A stretch of 64,000 nt of DNA, taken from positions 1 to 64,000 of the forward strand of contig CAVUIW010000014.1 of NCBI GenBank assembly GCA_963741525.1, read 5' to 3'. Each line of letters starts with the position of its first letter. Position 1 is the first letter of the stretch. The notes beneath the pieces were generated by a model. The model ran no database searches, was not told the origin of the DNA, and saw only the letters and a list, made by a program, of their open reading frames with translations. The stretch comes from JANNSX01 sp963741525. GTDB lineage: Bacteria; Pseudomonadota; Alphaproteobacteria; Rhizobiales; Hyphomicrobiaceae. This document shows positions 1 to 8,661 of the stretch, in pieces. A program made the position numbers and the translations under genes.

Positions 1-323
1 CGCATGAACTCTCTTTCGAGAGCTTGCCGAAGTTCCATAGGGCAATCCGGAAATGAGTACAGATGTTTGACGTATCCGGTTCCCTTGGGACCTACCTTCC
101 TGTGGACGAGCTTGCCTGGGTATGGACGAGAGTATCGACAATTGTGCCGTCGAGTCCTCTCCAATTCTTCAGGTAGAACACGGGAAGGAAGTGATGCTTG
201 ATTGGATCGCTCACTTCTCATCAATGCCCAGCTCGAAGCCACTCGAAATCGCATTCAGTGGAAAATGCTCGCCAAGAAAAGTGCTCAGATGTGAAGCAGC
301 GAGCGACAAGTTTTGATAGACGC
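1..323. other. unassigned leading segment
   Basis: No recognisable gene on either strand. Short open frames exist, but none shows a conserved motif or a convincing ribosome binding site. By eye the stretch is less GC-rich than the rest of the window, which fits old or foreign DNA. It leads directly into the acetyltransferase remnant. Confidence 0.4.
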
Positions 324-376
324 ATGACCCACCCCGAAATCAAAACCGAGCGTCTGCTCCTTAGGCGCTGGCGCGC
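324..376 (+). pseudogene. GNAT acetyltransferase N-terminal remnant
   Basis: An ATG at 324 opens a frame reading MTHPEIKTERLLLRRWR. This is the characteristic first beta-strand (T-E-R-L-L-L-R-x-W) of RimJ/RimL-type GNAT acetyltransferases. After about 17 residues the frame runs into the 3-prime end of the oppositely oriented TauE/SafE gene and similarity stops, so the rest of the acetyltransferase is missing. The join near 376-381 is a rearrangement junction. The motif is short but distinctive. Confidence 0.55.
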
Positions 377-380
377 CGCA

Positions 381-1102
381 TCAATAAAGGCCGATCAGCT
401 TCACTCCCGCAATGACAAGCACGCCGCCGAGCGCCTTCAGGATGTATTCCGGGCGCATCCGGACGCCGAACGTCGTACCAGCGAGCGCGCCGATCAAGAC
501 CGCCCCGGCATAGAGCGGCAGCTCGGCGGGAAGCTCGCGCACGGCTGTGTAGTTGCCCAGCAGCCCCGCCGCCGAATTGCAGAGGATGAACACGGCCGCC
601 ACGCCCGTGGCATTGCGCGTCGTCGACCAGGCCATGAAGAGCAGGAGCGGCGACAGGAAATTTCACCGCCGGTGCCGGTGAGCCCCGAGAGCAGGCCGAT
701 ACCTGCTCCGGCGAGCAGGCCGGGCAGGATCGGCGGATCGCGCGGGTCGAGATTGCCTTTGAACTCTCCCGGCCAGAGGAAGCGCGCGGCGGAGGCGAGC
801 AGCACCACGCCGACGAGCGGCCGGTAGTATTGAGCGGGCAGCTGGATCGAGCCGCCGATAAAGGCCATGGGGACCGCGCCTATCAGGACGGGCCAGGGCG
901 TGCGCCAGCGAAACTGCCCAGCCTTGACGTAGCGAAACGAGGCGAGGCTCCCGGCGATAATGTTGAGGACCAGCGCCGTCGGCCGCATGGTCGGCGCCGC
1001 GACCCCGAACAGCGCCATCAGCGCGATGTAGGCCGAGGCACCCGCATGGCCGACGGAGGTATAGAGCGCGGCCCCGAGCACCATGCAGACCGCGAGCACC
1101 AA
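381..1102 (-). pseudogene. TauE/SafE family anion exporter, frameshifted
   Basis: Integral membrane protein of the TauE/SafE (DUF81) family, which exports sulfite or sulfoacetate or moves other small anions across the inner membrane. The N-terminal part has the family repeat motif near TSVGHAGASAYIALMALFG, and a second-repeat motif GLTGTGG follows near 660-690. There the frame breaks. The continuation (FLSPLLLFMAWSTTRNATG, ending IAGVKLIGLY) lies one frame over. One missing base near 664 (GG read as G on the coding strand) would restore a protein of about 240 residues, a normal length. The TTG at 1102 is a guess at the start. The flanks are degraded, so true decay is possible as well as sequence error. 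Confidence 0.75.
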
Positions 1103-1636
1103 CTGCAGCTCGAAATTGCTCCATGATCGACAACCTCGCCTTCGATGTATTCGCTCGTATACATCGATGGCTCGACGCTTGGCCATGGGCGGCAATCGGT
1201 TGGTCAATTCTCTTTGGCAAGCCGCCCGAGCGCTGCGCGCTCCCGGCTGGTCGCGGCGGTGGCGCCCATTTCGATCTGACGATATAGGCGAAGCACGTCT
1301 CTACAGCCTCCGTCAAACGCGCTGTGCCGCCTGATGATCCGCCCTTGCTGGTGCGCACGACAGGTGATTGAAGCAGGAGTTCATCGTGTCGATCAGCATC
1401 CAGGCCCGCCGTAGCTCATGCCGAGAAGCCGGCCGGCGGCCGAGACGAGCCGGTATCGCGAACGGGTCCAGGAGCGAGCGAAACCCGGCCCGATGGCGAA
1501 ATCAGGACCTAGCAACAACTTCAGGCGGAGTGTCAGTCGTGCGGACATGGGTTTATGGTCGTTCGCATACAATTGCCCGGCAAGTGTAGCACCTCATGCC
1601 GGACGAGCGCGAGCAGGCGGCCACGGGTCATCGCCG
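1103..1636. other. gene-poor stretch between two TauE/SafE copies
   Basis: No protein family is recognisable on either strand. The stretch separates the frameshifted TauE/SafE gene from a truncated second copy, so it is probably debris from the same duplication and deletion events. No clear terminator or promoter was seen. Confidence 0.4.
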
Positions 1637-1747
1637 ATCGAACAGGGCCATCAGCACGATGTAGGCCGAGACACCCGCATGGCCGACGGAGTTACAGAGC
1701 GCCGCCCCGAGCGCCATGCAGACGGCGAGTGCCAGATGGGTCTCGAA
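1637..1747 (-). pseudogene. TauE/SafE N-terminal fragment (second copy)
   Basis: About 35 codons (LALAVCMALGAAL, then NSVGHAGVSAYIVLMALF) closely match the N-terminus of the TauE/SafE gene at 381-1102. At the DNA level 1645-1745 is a direct repeat of about 1007-1107, with roughly nine of ten bases identical by eye. Similarity stops abruptly after the phenylalanine. This is a partial duplication, or the remnant of a second paralogue, with no functional reading frame. Confidence 0.75.
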
Positions 1748-1856
1748 GGCAAGGGCGTGGCGCGATTTCTGTGGCCTGTAGCGCTGAAATCGGCAAGGGG
1801 GGACCGTCGAACCGCCAGCCTCGCCAGCTGGGCGAAGCGCATGGTAAGGGAGCCCG

Positions 1857-2845
1857 ATGTCGAAGCCGGTCAACATCCTGTTCGAGGCCGCCGGAAGGCG
1901 CGTGTCGCTCGTCCGGGCGTTTCAGAGGGCGCTTCAGGCGACGGGCATTCCGGGCAAGACAGTTGCCGCGAATTCCGACCGGCGGGCGGCGGCACTCTAT
2001 GTGGCGGACGTGGCCGAGATCGTGCCGAGGGCTAGCGCGCCGGATTACGTCGAGGCGCTGCTCGGGCTCTGCCGCAAGCACGAGGTGTCGCTCCTCGTTC
2101 CGCTCATCGATCCGGCGCTGCCGGTGCTGGCCGCGCGGGCGTCGGAGTTTGCGGGCTGGGCACCCGCCTCATGGTGTCGTCGCCCGAGGCGATCGCCATC
2201 GGCGCCAACAAGATCGCGACGGGTGAGTTCTTTCGCGCGAACGGTTTCAGGACGCCGCATGTGTTTTCGAAGGATGAGATCGCGCGGCTTGCTCCGAGTG
2301 ACTTTCCTGTCTTCGCCAAGCCGGCCGAGGGGTCGTCCTCGATCGGCGCGGGCGTCATCCAGAATGCCGAAGAGCTACGCATCCGCGCCGCCGCCGATCC
2401 TAGTCTCGTCGTCATGGCGAGGATCGCGGGCGAGGAATACACCATCGACGTCTATGTCGATTTCCAAGGCGTACCGCGTTGCGCCGTGCCGCGGTTGCGG
2501 CTCGAGACACGCGCGGGCGAGATCTCCAAGGGCGTCACCGTGCGCGACGAGGCGCTGATCGCGCTTTCGCTCGACGTTGCGAAGAAGCTCCCCGGGGCCA
2601 TCGGGTGTCTCGCCTTGCAGGCTTTCAAAATCGCCGATGGCGGCTTCGTCTTCATCGAGATCAATGCGCGCTATGGCGGCGGCTATCCGCTCTCCTGGCA
2701 TGCCGGCGCCGATTATCCGCGCTGGATGATCGAGGAGGCGGCGGGCCGCGTGCCAGACTTCGCGTCAGGTCAGGCGTTTCGCGCCAATCTCGGCATGCTG
2801 CGCTACGACGACGAGGTGATCGTCGACGGGAAGCTGCTCCAATGA
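1857..2845 (+). CDS. ATP-grasp protein, CPSase large-subunit-like (frameshifted)
   Basis: ATP-grasp enzymes couple ATP hydrolysis to ligation of a carboxylate to an amine or thiol. The start has a good GGGAG site and opens a pre-ATP-grasp domain (NILFEAAGRRVSLVRAF). The later half carries the ATP-grasp core: a lysine strand FAKPAEGSSSIG, then EYTIDVYVD, and the metal-binding EINARYGGGYPLS. The two halves are in different frames. One missing base at about 2153-2158 would give the expected FAGLGTRLMVSSP junction and a protein of about 329 residues. Its TGA overlaps the ATG of the HAD gene, so the two are translationally coupled and probably act in one pathway. The substrate is unknown. Confidence 0.75.
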
Positions 2846-3522
2846 ACCGCTACACCGTCGTCTTCGATCTGGACGACACGCTGTATCCGGAGCGGCAATG
2901 GGCGTTGTCGGGGTTCCGTGCGGCGGAGCGCTGGGCGAAGGGCGCGCTCGGGCTCGATGGGTTGGCGGCCGACATGTCGCGGCTCCTCGACGAGGGCCAT
3001 CGCGGGCGCATCTTCGACATGGTGCTGAGCGAAAGGCTCGGCGACGCGCCGCCCGACACCGTCAAGGCGCTCGTCGACGCCTATCGCGCGAATGTTCCGG
3101 AGCTGACGCTGTTCGACGATGCGCAATGGGTGCTCGATCACCTTGCGCCGCATATGGCGCTGGGCCTCGTCACCGACGGCGAGGAGGATCTGCAGTCCAA
3201 GAAGATCGCGGCATTGGGGATCGCGCCACGCTTCGCAAGTCTCGTCATCACCGGCGCGCTCGGAGCCAATCGCGAGTTCTGGAAGCCGCATCGCAAACCG
3301 TTCGAGACGGTCGCGGCAGTCTTGCCGAAGGACGGCCGGCGCTTCGTTTACGTCGGCGATAATCCCTCCAAGGATTTCATTTCCCCGAACGCCATGGGCT
3401 GGCTGACGGTGCAGATCGTCCGCCCTGGCGGCATCCACGATGGCGCGAAGACGGCGGAGGGCGGGGAGCCGATGCATAAGATCGAGAGCTTGCGGGAGCT
3501 GCCGGAGTTGCTTGCGCGGTGA
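2842..3522 (+). CDS. HAD-superfamily hydrolase
   Basis: 226-residue haloacid-dehalogenase-type phosphohydrolase. Motif I is FDLDDTLYP, with nucleophile Asp9 and acid/base Asp11. Motif II is around VTDGEED, the motif III lysine is in KPHRKPF, and motif IV is YVGDNPSKD. A helical cap lies between motifs I and II. The start overlaps the stop of the ATP-grasp gene (ATGA), so the two are co-translated. Such ATP-grasp/HAD pairs often occur in cofactor or surface-sugar loci, but nothing here fixes the substrate. Confidence 0.85.
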   Translation: MNRYTVVFDLDDTLYPERQWALSGFRAAERWAKGALGLDGLAADMSRLLDEGHRGRIFDMVLSERLGDAPPDTVKALVDAYRANVPELTLFDDAQWVLDHLAPHMALGLVTDGEEDLQSKKIAALGIAPRFASLVITGALGANREFWKPHRKPFETVAAVLPKDGRRFVYVGDNPSKDFISPNAMGWLTVQIVRPGGIHDGAKTAEGGEPMHKIESLRELPELLAR

Positions 3523-3539
3523 TCGCCCCACCCAAATCT

Positions 3540-3570
3540 GTCATCCCGGGCCTTGTGCCCGGGACCCATT
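3540..3570. repeat. REP-like palindrome, copy 1
   Basis: Palindrome with stem CCCGGGC / GCCCGGG and loop CTTGT, followed by ACCCATT. An inverted partner lies at 3684-3715 and relatives at 4459 and 4861. It sits just after the HAD gene and may also act as an mRNA 3-prime-end hairpin. Confidence 0.8.
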
Positions 3571-3683
3571 TCGATGGGGGATTGGTCGTTGTAGTGTCAG
3601 TCAGCGCGGCGCCGACACGCGACAGTGTTCTTTGCGGAGTTGGATCGTGGAATGCCACATCTTCCGGAATCTGCGGCGCCATA

Positions 3684-3715
3684 GGTCCCGGGCACGGCGG
3701 CCCGGGATGACAACT
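3684..3715. repeat. REP-like palindrome, copy 2 (inverted)
   Basis: Inverted copy of the element at 3540 (GGTCCCGGGCAC, then CCCGGGATGACAACT). The 113 bases between the two copies hold no gene but include GAGTTGGATCG and GAATG at 3637-3654. The same words lead into the start of the GIY-YIG gene at 4527. Confidence 0.75.
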
Positions 3716-3770
3716 GTGGGTGAGGCAATTGCCGTGGGTCGCACGAGAGAGCGTCAGAGGAGACGACACC

Positions 3771-4415
3771 ATGATCGACGTCTACGTCCGCCCGACCACA
3801 CTGACACAGCGCGCAACGGTAATGCTGGAGGAATGCGGCCTCCCCTACCGGGCGATCCCCGTGCCCTTCGGCTCGACCGATCCCGACTATGTCGCGACCG
3901 GCGCGCGCGGCAAGACGCCGGCCATCGTCGATCACGATATCCCGGGCGGCCCGATGACACTCACCCAGTCGGTCGCCATTCTGCTCTACCTCGCGGAGAA
4001 GTCTGGCAAGCTGCTGCCGGCCGACCCGATCGCCCGGGCAAAGTGCCTGGAATGGACCATGATGCTCGCGACCGACGTCTATCCGCCCTATGCCGCCGTC
4101 TACTTCATGACCTGGCTCGACGAGCCCAACATGAAAGCCGCCGCCCATTTCGAGGACCAAACCATCAAGGAGTACGCTGCCTTCGATGCCTGGCTCGGTG
4201 AAGCTCCCTATGCCGGTGGCGACACCTTCTCGATCGCCGATATCGCCGGCTATCCTTCCGCCGTGCTTGGCCTGGAAGACCTGCCGGCGCTGCGGCGGTT
4301 CAAGAACCTCCGTCGCTGGATGGATGAGATCGGTGCGCGCCCCAAGGTCATCGCCGGCATGGCCGCCGTCGGGCAGGGGCGTCCGCGGGGGCTGATTGCG
4401 TCGCGGGGGGAGTGA
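3771..4415 (+). CDS. glutathione S-transferase family protein
   Basis: 214-residue cytosolic GST. An N-terminal thioredoxin-like domain (about 1-80) carries the glutathione-contacting loop GKTPAIVDHD and the SVAILLYLAEK helix. An all-alpha C-terminal domain contains the usual FSIADIAGYPSA N-capping region. Length and pattern resemble the bacterial YfcG/YghU (nu-like) group. The ATG at 3771 follows a GAGGAGA ribosome binding site. The gene stands alone between palindromic repeats, with no operon partner. The substrate (detoxification, disulfide or peroxide reduction) cannot be told from sequence. Confidence 0.88.
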   Translation: MIDVYVRPTTLTQRATVMLEECGLPYRAIPVPFGSTDPDYVATGARGKTPAIVDHDIPGGPMTLTQSVAILLYLAEKSGKLLPADPIARAKCLEWTMMLATDVYPPYAAVYFMTWLDEPNMKAAAHFEDQTIKEYAAFDAWLGEAPYAGGDTFSIADIAGYPSAVLGLEDLPALRRFKNLRRWMDEIGARPKVIAGMAAVGQGRPRGLIASRGE

Positions 4416-4458
4416 GCGGTGGCCGCTATCGGACACGCCGCCAACCTCACCCTCCAAT

Positions 4459-4489
4459 GTCGTCCCGGGCCTTGTGCCCGGGACCCATT
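4459..4489. repeat. REP-like palindrome, copy 3
   Basis: Same element as at 3540 (TCCCGGGCCTTGTGCCCGGG, then ACCCATTG). It lies 38 bases before the start codon of the GIY-YIG gene, in inverted orientation to copy 4, which overlaps that gene's 3-prime end. Confidence 0.8.
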
Positions 4490-4526
4490 GGGCCACAAAC
4501 TCCATGCGTTGGAGAGTTGGATCGGA

Positions 4527-4889
4527 ATGGCCCAGCAACACATCTATTTTGTGTACATCCTGGCAAGCCGGCTCTACGGCACACTCTACATCGGCGTGAC
4601 CAACGACCTACATCGGCGGATGCTCGAGCATCGCGACGGGCGCGTGCATGGCTTTACGAAGAGGTATCGCGTGACCAAGCTCATGTACTTCGAGGAGTTC
4701 GTACAAATCAACGATGCAATCCAGCGCGAGAAGTCGCTGAAGGAATGGCCCCGCGCCTGGAAGATCAACTTGATCGAGCGCGACAACCCGATGGCAGGAT
4801 CTGTTTCCTGTGCTGTTCGAAACCCAGCCCGACCCTGCACCGTCCGTCACCAGCGTCGAAATGGGTCCCGGGCACAAGGCCCGGGATGA
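4527..4889 (+). CDS. GIY-YIG endonuclease family protein
   Basis: Small single-domain GIY-YIG nuclease of the UPF0213 type. The N-terminus has YFVYILASRLYGTLYIGVTND, in which Y-I-L and Y-I-G form the GIY-YIG signature and the following LHRRMLEH supplies the catalytic Arg. Further on are FTKRY and an AIQREKSLKEW helix. The ATG at 4527 starts exactly where homology begins. The usual family ending NPDW-x-DL is present one frame over after about 4787, so the C-terminus is probably shifted by a two-base loss. As read, the last residues are encoded by a REP-like palindrome. Inverted palindrome copies bracket the gene. Biological role unknown. Confidence 0.85.
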   Translation: MAQQHIYFVYILASRLYGTLYIGVTNDLHRRMLEHRDGRVHGFTKRYRVTKLMYFEEFVQINDAIQREKSLKEWPRAWKINLIERDNPMAGSVSCAVRNPARPCTVRHQRRNGSRAQGPG

Positions 4890-4892
4890 CAA
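4861..4892. repeat. REP-like palindrome, copy 4 (inverted)
   Basis: Inverted match to copy 3 (GGTCCCGGGCACAAGGCCCG, then GGATGACAACTGAGGGTGGG). It overlaps the end of the GIY-YIG reading frame, making the nuclease gene the filling of an inverted-repeat sandwich. Confidence 0.8.
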
Positions 4893-4926
4893 CTGAGGGT
4901 GGGGCTGCCGATTTTGGTCGTCCACT

Positions 4927-6039
4927 TCACCCCACCCTTCCCCGATACACCCCCACCCTGATCCCCCCATGCAGCACCGGCGCGCCCGGCGGCTCGAAGG
5001 ACAGACCCGTCGCCTTTGCCAGCGATGGCTCGCTGGCGATTAGGCCAATGCGCCAGCCAGTGAAGCGGGAGGCCAGCACATCGCCGAGCTGCCGATAGAG
5101 CCCCTGCAACTTCTGTCGCTCGCCGATACGGCTGCCATAGGGCGGGTTGGTGATGACGAGGCCGGGCGGGCCTTCGGGCGGAGCGAGATCGGCGATGTCT
5201 CGTTGCTCGAAAGTGCAGAACGCAGCCACACCCGCGCGCTCGGCATTCTCCTTCGCCATCCGGATAGCGCCGCCATCGCGGTCGCTGCCGTGGAAGCGCG
5301 CCGACGGCCTGACCGGTTTCGCCGCGCTCCGCATCTTCTCCCACGTCGCAGCATCGAAGTTCGCCAGCTCCTCGAATGCGAACCGCCGCGACCGTCCCGG
5401 CATCAAGCCACACGCGATCTCCGCCGCCTCGATGACGAAGGTGCCGGAGCCGCACATCGGATCGACGACCGGCTCGCCGCCCGTGTAGCCACACTGGCGC
5501 AGAAACAGCGCCGCCATATTCTCGCGCATCGGCGCCTTGGCGACGGCCGGTTTGTGGCCGCGCTTGTGCAGCGGCTCGCCCGAAGAGTCGATGGCGATCG
5601 TACAGATGTCGCGTTCCAGCCGCGCCTTGACGACGACCTCGGCGTCATCGCTCTCGGGCGCGCCCAGCTCCTCCCGGATCGCCCGCGCGACGCGCTCGGC
5701 GACCCCGCCCGAATGATAGAGGCGCGACTTCGTGCAAGCTGCTTCGACCCGGAACGGGCGGTCCTTGCGCAGCACCTCGCCCCACGCGACCTTGCGCGAC
5801 CGCTTGTCGAGCTCCGAGAACTGCTCCGCCCGGAAGGCGGCGATGCGCGCCAGCACGCGGGCCGGCCCCCTCAGCTCCAGATTGGCCCGCCAGACCTCGG
5901 GCCATCCGCCCTTCACCGTCACGCCGCCCGGTATCGTGCGCGCCTCGCGAAAGCGCTTCTCTCGCGCCTCCGCGCAGAGCACGGATTCGAGACCCGGTGC
6001 TGCGACGAGGAAGATGTCGAGGTCGGTGGAGGTGGGCAT
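4927..6039 (-). CDS. THUMP-domain class I SAM-dependent RNA methyltransferase
   Basis: 370-residue protein. The N-terminal half is a THUMP RNA-binding domain (LDIFLVAAPGLESVLCAE at the start). The C-terminal half is a Rossmann methyltransferase with motif I at DPMCGSGTFVIEAAEIA and the catalytic motif NPPYGSRIG, typical of N2-guanine RNA methylation. It resembles the N-terminal methyltransferase half of E. coli RlmL, which makes m2G2445 in 23S rRNA, and this is the likely role. The start chosen is the Met just before the conserved strand; upstream in-frame sequence is not conserved. Stand-alone gene. Confidence 0.85.
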   Translation of the reverse strand: MPTSTDLDIFLVAAPGLESVLCAEAREKRFREARTIPGGVTVKGGWPEVWRANLELRGPARVLARIAAFRAEQFSELDKRSRKVAWGEVLRKDRPFRVEAACTKSRLYHSGGVAERVARAIREELGAPESDDAEVVVKARLERDICTIAIDSSGEPLHKRGHKPAVAKAPMRENMAALFLRQCGYTGGEPVVDPMCGSGTFVIEAAEIACGLMPGRSRRFAFEELANFDAATWEKMRSAAKPVRPSARFHGSDRDGGAIRMAKENAERAGVAAFCTFEQRDIADLAPPEGPPGLVITNPPYGSRIGERQKLQGLYRQLGDVLASRFTGWRIGLIASEPSLAKATGLSFEPPGAPVLHGGIRVGVYRGRVG

Positions 6040-6345
6040 AACTGGCAGGAGTAGCGCGTTTCCCGCCCCGACCGGAAGAGGTGCGGCGAATGGTATGCGA
6101 CGAGTGGCGCAATCCGGGTGCTCGTCGGACGCCCGTGGATGCTTGCTTCCGCAAGCATGACGGTGGGTTGGGGGCGTAGCCGTGCCGCAACCATTGACGC
6201 TGTGTTCTGTCACCTTCCCCACACCGTTGTGCTGACGAAAGTCCGCATCCACGGGGGTTTCCGCAACGCAAGTCAGCTGCCGCAAACACCGCGATGTGAT
6301 CCGACGTATTGACCTCGCGCCCAGGCTGCCTGAGAAATCCGGTGG
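6040..6345. other. intergenic region with small hairpin
   Basis: No gene recognised. A perfect short hairpin with arms ATGCTTGC / GCAAGCAT lies at 6139-6158. The rest shows no conserved coding pattern. The stretch separates the divergent RNA methyltransferase and amino-acid-synthesis family genes, so their promoters probably lie in or just after it. Confidence 0.4.
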
Positions 6346-6450
6346 TAGAGCACTTTCCGACCAAGTGGATACCGGTTGGTCGAAAGAAAGTGCTCAAAAC
6401 CAACATCCTAGAGCGCCGATCTGATTCCATCAGATCGAATAGCGCTCTAG
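6346..6450. repeat. bipartite palindromic element, family A copy 1
   Basis: Two hairpins joined by a short linker. Hairpin 1 (6348-6395) has outer arms GAGCACTTTC / GAAAGTGCTC and inner arms CGACCAA / TTGGTCG. Hairpin 2 (6409-6449) has arms TAGAGCG / CGCTCTA and GATCTGAT / ATCAGATC. Copy 2 at 31103-31205 (opposite strand) keeps the layout and inner core, but its outer stems differ and still pair. The element ends 14 bases before the start codon of the next gene, so it lies in the 5-prime leader. Confidence 0.85.
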
Positions 6451-6464
6451 CCCAAGGAGCCCCC

Positions 6465-7068
6465 ATGTCCCTTCTGACCGACGCCGGCATCCGCAAGATC
6501 GCGACCTTCATCGAGGACTCCCATATCGAGGGCGGCAAAGCCGCCGAGCCACCGCTTCGCATGGTGGCGGTCGCGGCGGTCGCTCGCCAATCCCTGGGCC
6601 GGGCGCGGCTTCGTCGAGGACCTGAAACCCGAAATCCATCGCATCGCGCCCATCCTCGGCGACGTGTTGACCGATGAAATCCTGAAACACACCGGCGGCG
6701 GCGATCACATCGAAGGCTACGGCAAGGCGGCCGTCGTCGGCGCCGATGGCGAGGTTGAGCACGCGTCCGCGCTGATCCACACGCTCCGCTTCGGCAACCG
6801 CTATCGCAAAGCCGTCGGCGCGAAAAGCTACTTGAGTTTCACGAACGTGCGCGGCGGGCCGGGCGTCGCCATCGCGCTGCCGATGATGCACAAGCTCGAC
6901 GAGGGCAAGCGCTCGCACTACCTCACCATCCAGTTCTCCATTCCCGACGCGCCGGCGGCGGCAGAGATCGTCGTGGCGCTCGGCGCCTCCGTCGGCGGCC
7001 GCCCGCATCACCGCATCGGCGACCGCTATCAGGATCTGAAGGAGCTCGGCGGCACCGATACCGTTTGA
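6465..7068 (+). CDS. amino acid synthesis family protein (DUF1185), frameshifted
   Basis: Member of the AA_synth family (PF06684), proteins of about 200 residues with no settled activity, often found near amidohydrolase or amino acid genes. The start has AAGGAGC six bases upstream. The opening IRKIATFIEDSHIEGG and the later segments NVRGGPGVAIALPMMHK and GRPHHRIGDRY are typical. The frame breaks at about 6580. The conserved stretch NPWAGRGFVEDLKPEIH lies one frame over, and removal of one inserted base gives 200 residues. The start codon directly follows a palindromic element. Confidence 0.8.
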
Positions 7069-7257
7069 TCGGCCGGTGCTGACGGCCATGGAGACCGGGA
7101 CGCGCAGCCCTTGGTGCACGGGGGTCCTGCATTCGCGAATTCGTTTGCACCCCGTGCGGCTGCGGCAGTAGCATTCCCAATAGGCGACACCTGCCGTCTC
7201 GCTAAGATCGAGCGAGGAAACGCATATGGAGCGTCGCGTGACCAAGGAGGCTTTGCT

Positions 7258-8658
7258 GTGAACCTGCGTCCTGACCCGACCTTCCACGCTTCGCCGAAAC
7301 TCGCAATGGAAGCGCCACCGGAAAATTTCGCCTATACCCTGCTGCTCAGCCCGGACTTCAAGAAACCCGATGCGCTGGCCGTCGTCGACGTCAAGCCCGG
7401 CTCGCCGACCTACAGCAAGGTCGTCCACACGGTCACGATGCCGAACAAGGGCGACGAGTTCCATCATTTCGGGTGGAACGCCTGCTCGTCGTCGCTGTCG
7501 CCGCTGACCGGTCATGCCTTTCTCGAGCGGCGCTACCTGATCATTCCGGGCATTCGGTCGTCGCGCATCTACATCATCGACACCAAGCCATCGCCGACGG
7601 AAGCCAAGATCCACAAGATCATCGAGCCCGAGGAGGTGTTCAAGAAGACCGGCTACTCGCGTCCGCACACCATTCACTGCGGGCCGGAAGGCATCTATGT
7701 CAGCACGCTCGGCGGCGGCGGCAAGGATGGCACCGATGGCCCGCCCGGCGTGTTCATTCTCGACTGCCAGACCTTCGAGATCCTCGGACGCTGGGAGATT
7801 GATCGCGGTCCGCAGACGAAGCACTATGACTTCTGGTGGAACTTGCCGCGCGACTACATGGTGTCGAGTGAATGGGCGCTGCCGCCACAGTTCGAGAACG
7901 GCATCGTGCCGGAGGATCTGCTCGCCAATAAATACGGCCATCACATCCATTTCTGGGACCTGAGAGCCCGGCGCAACGTGCAGACGATCGATCTCGGCGC
8001 CAATCATCAAATGGCGCTCGAGGTGCGCCCGGCGCACGACCCCGTGAAGGAATATGGATTCCTCGGCGTCGTCGTCGACACGACGAATCTCGAAGGCTCG
8101 ATCTGGACCTGGTGGCGCGAGAAGGGAAAATTCCACATCGAGAAGACCGCGACGATCCCTCCCGAGCCCGCGGCCAAGGATCAGCTGCCGCCGCTCCTGC
8201 AAGGCTTCGGCGCGGTGCCCCCGCTCGTTACCGATATCGACTTGTCGATGGATGACAAATTCCTCTACGTCGCCTGCTGGGGGACGGGTGAGATGCGGCA
8301 GTACGATGTGTCCGAGCCGCGGAAGCCCAAGCTCACGGGCTCCGTGCACATCGGCGGCATCGCGCGGCGGACACCGCATCCGAACGGCAAGCCGTTCGCG
8401 GGCGGACCGCAGATGGTCGAGATCAGCCGCGACGGCAAGCGGGTCTATTGGACCAATAGCCTCTACTCGACCTGGGACAACCAGTTCTATCCGGAAGGCA
8501 TGCCGGGGGCGCAGGTGATGGCGGTCGCCAAGCCGAATGGCGGGCTCAAGCTCGCAGAGGACTACTGGGTCGAATTCCCGAAGGGGTACCGGGCTCATCA
8601 GATCCGGCTTGAAGGGGGTGACTGCTCGACGGATTCGTTCTGCTATCCCTCGGTTTGA
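7258..8658 (+). CDS. selenium-binding protein SBP56 / methanethiol oxidase family
   Basis: 466 residues, matching SBP56 proteins (human SELENBP1 has 472). Family segments are GDEFHHFGWNACSS near the N-terminus, YSRPHTIHCGPEGIYVSTLGG, the histidine-rich KYGHHIHFWDL and the ending YRAHQIRLEGGDCSTD. Characterised bacterial members (MtoX) oxidise methanethiol to formaldehyde, H2S and H2O2 in the periplasm and use copper. The GTG at 7258 was chosen for its strong AAGGAGG site; no signal peptide follows it. The usual SCO1/MauG-type partners of mtoX are absent. The next gene, four bases on, is a membrane protein. Family certain; substrate inferred. Confidence 0.85.
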   Translation: MNLRPDPTFHASPKLAMEAPPENFAYTLLLSPDFKKPDALAVVDVKPGSPTYSKVVHTVTMPNKGDEFHHFGWNACSSSLSPLTGHAFLERRYLIIPGIRSSRIYIIDTKPSPTEAKIHKIIEPEEVFKKTGYSRPHTIHCGPEGIYVSTLGGGGKDGTDGPPGVFILDCQTFEILGRWEIDRGPQTKHYDFWWNLPRDYMVSSEWALPPQFENGIVPEDLLANKYGHHIHFWDLRARRNVQTIDLGANHQMALEVRPAHDPVKEYGFLGVVVDTTNLEGSIWTWWREKGKFHIEKTATIPPEPAAKDQLPPLLQGFGAVPPLVTDIDLSMDDKFLYVACWGTGEMRQYDVSEPRKPKLTGSVHIGGIARRTPHPNGKPFAGGPQMVEISRDGKRVYWTNSLYSTWDNQFYPEGMPGAQVMAVAKPNGGLKLAEDYWVEFPKGYRAHQIRLEGGDCSTDSFCYPSV

Positions 8659-8661
8659 AGC

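Noticed and set aside
198..827. 209-codon plus-strand frame at the window start
   Set aside because: Only its 17-codon GNAT-like part is meaningful; the rest is the complement of the TauE/SafE gene.
3540..4892. CRISPR array from spaced CCCGGG repeats
   Set aside because: Only four copies, alternating in orientation and unevenly spaced with genes between; no cas genes.
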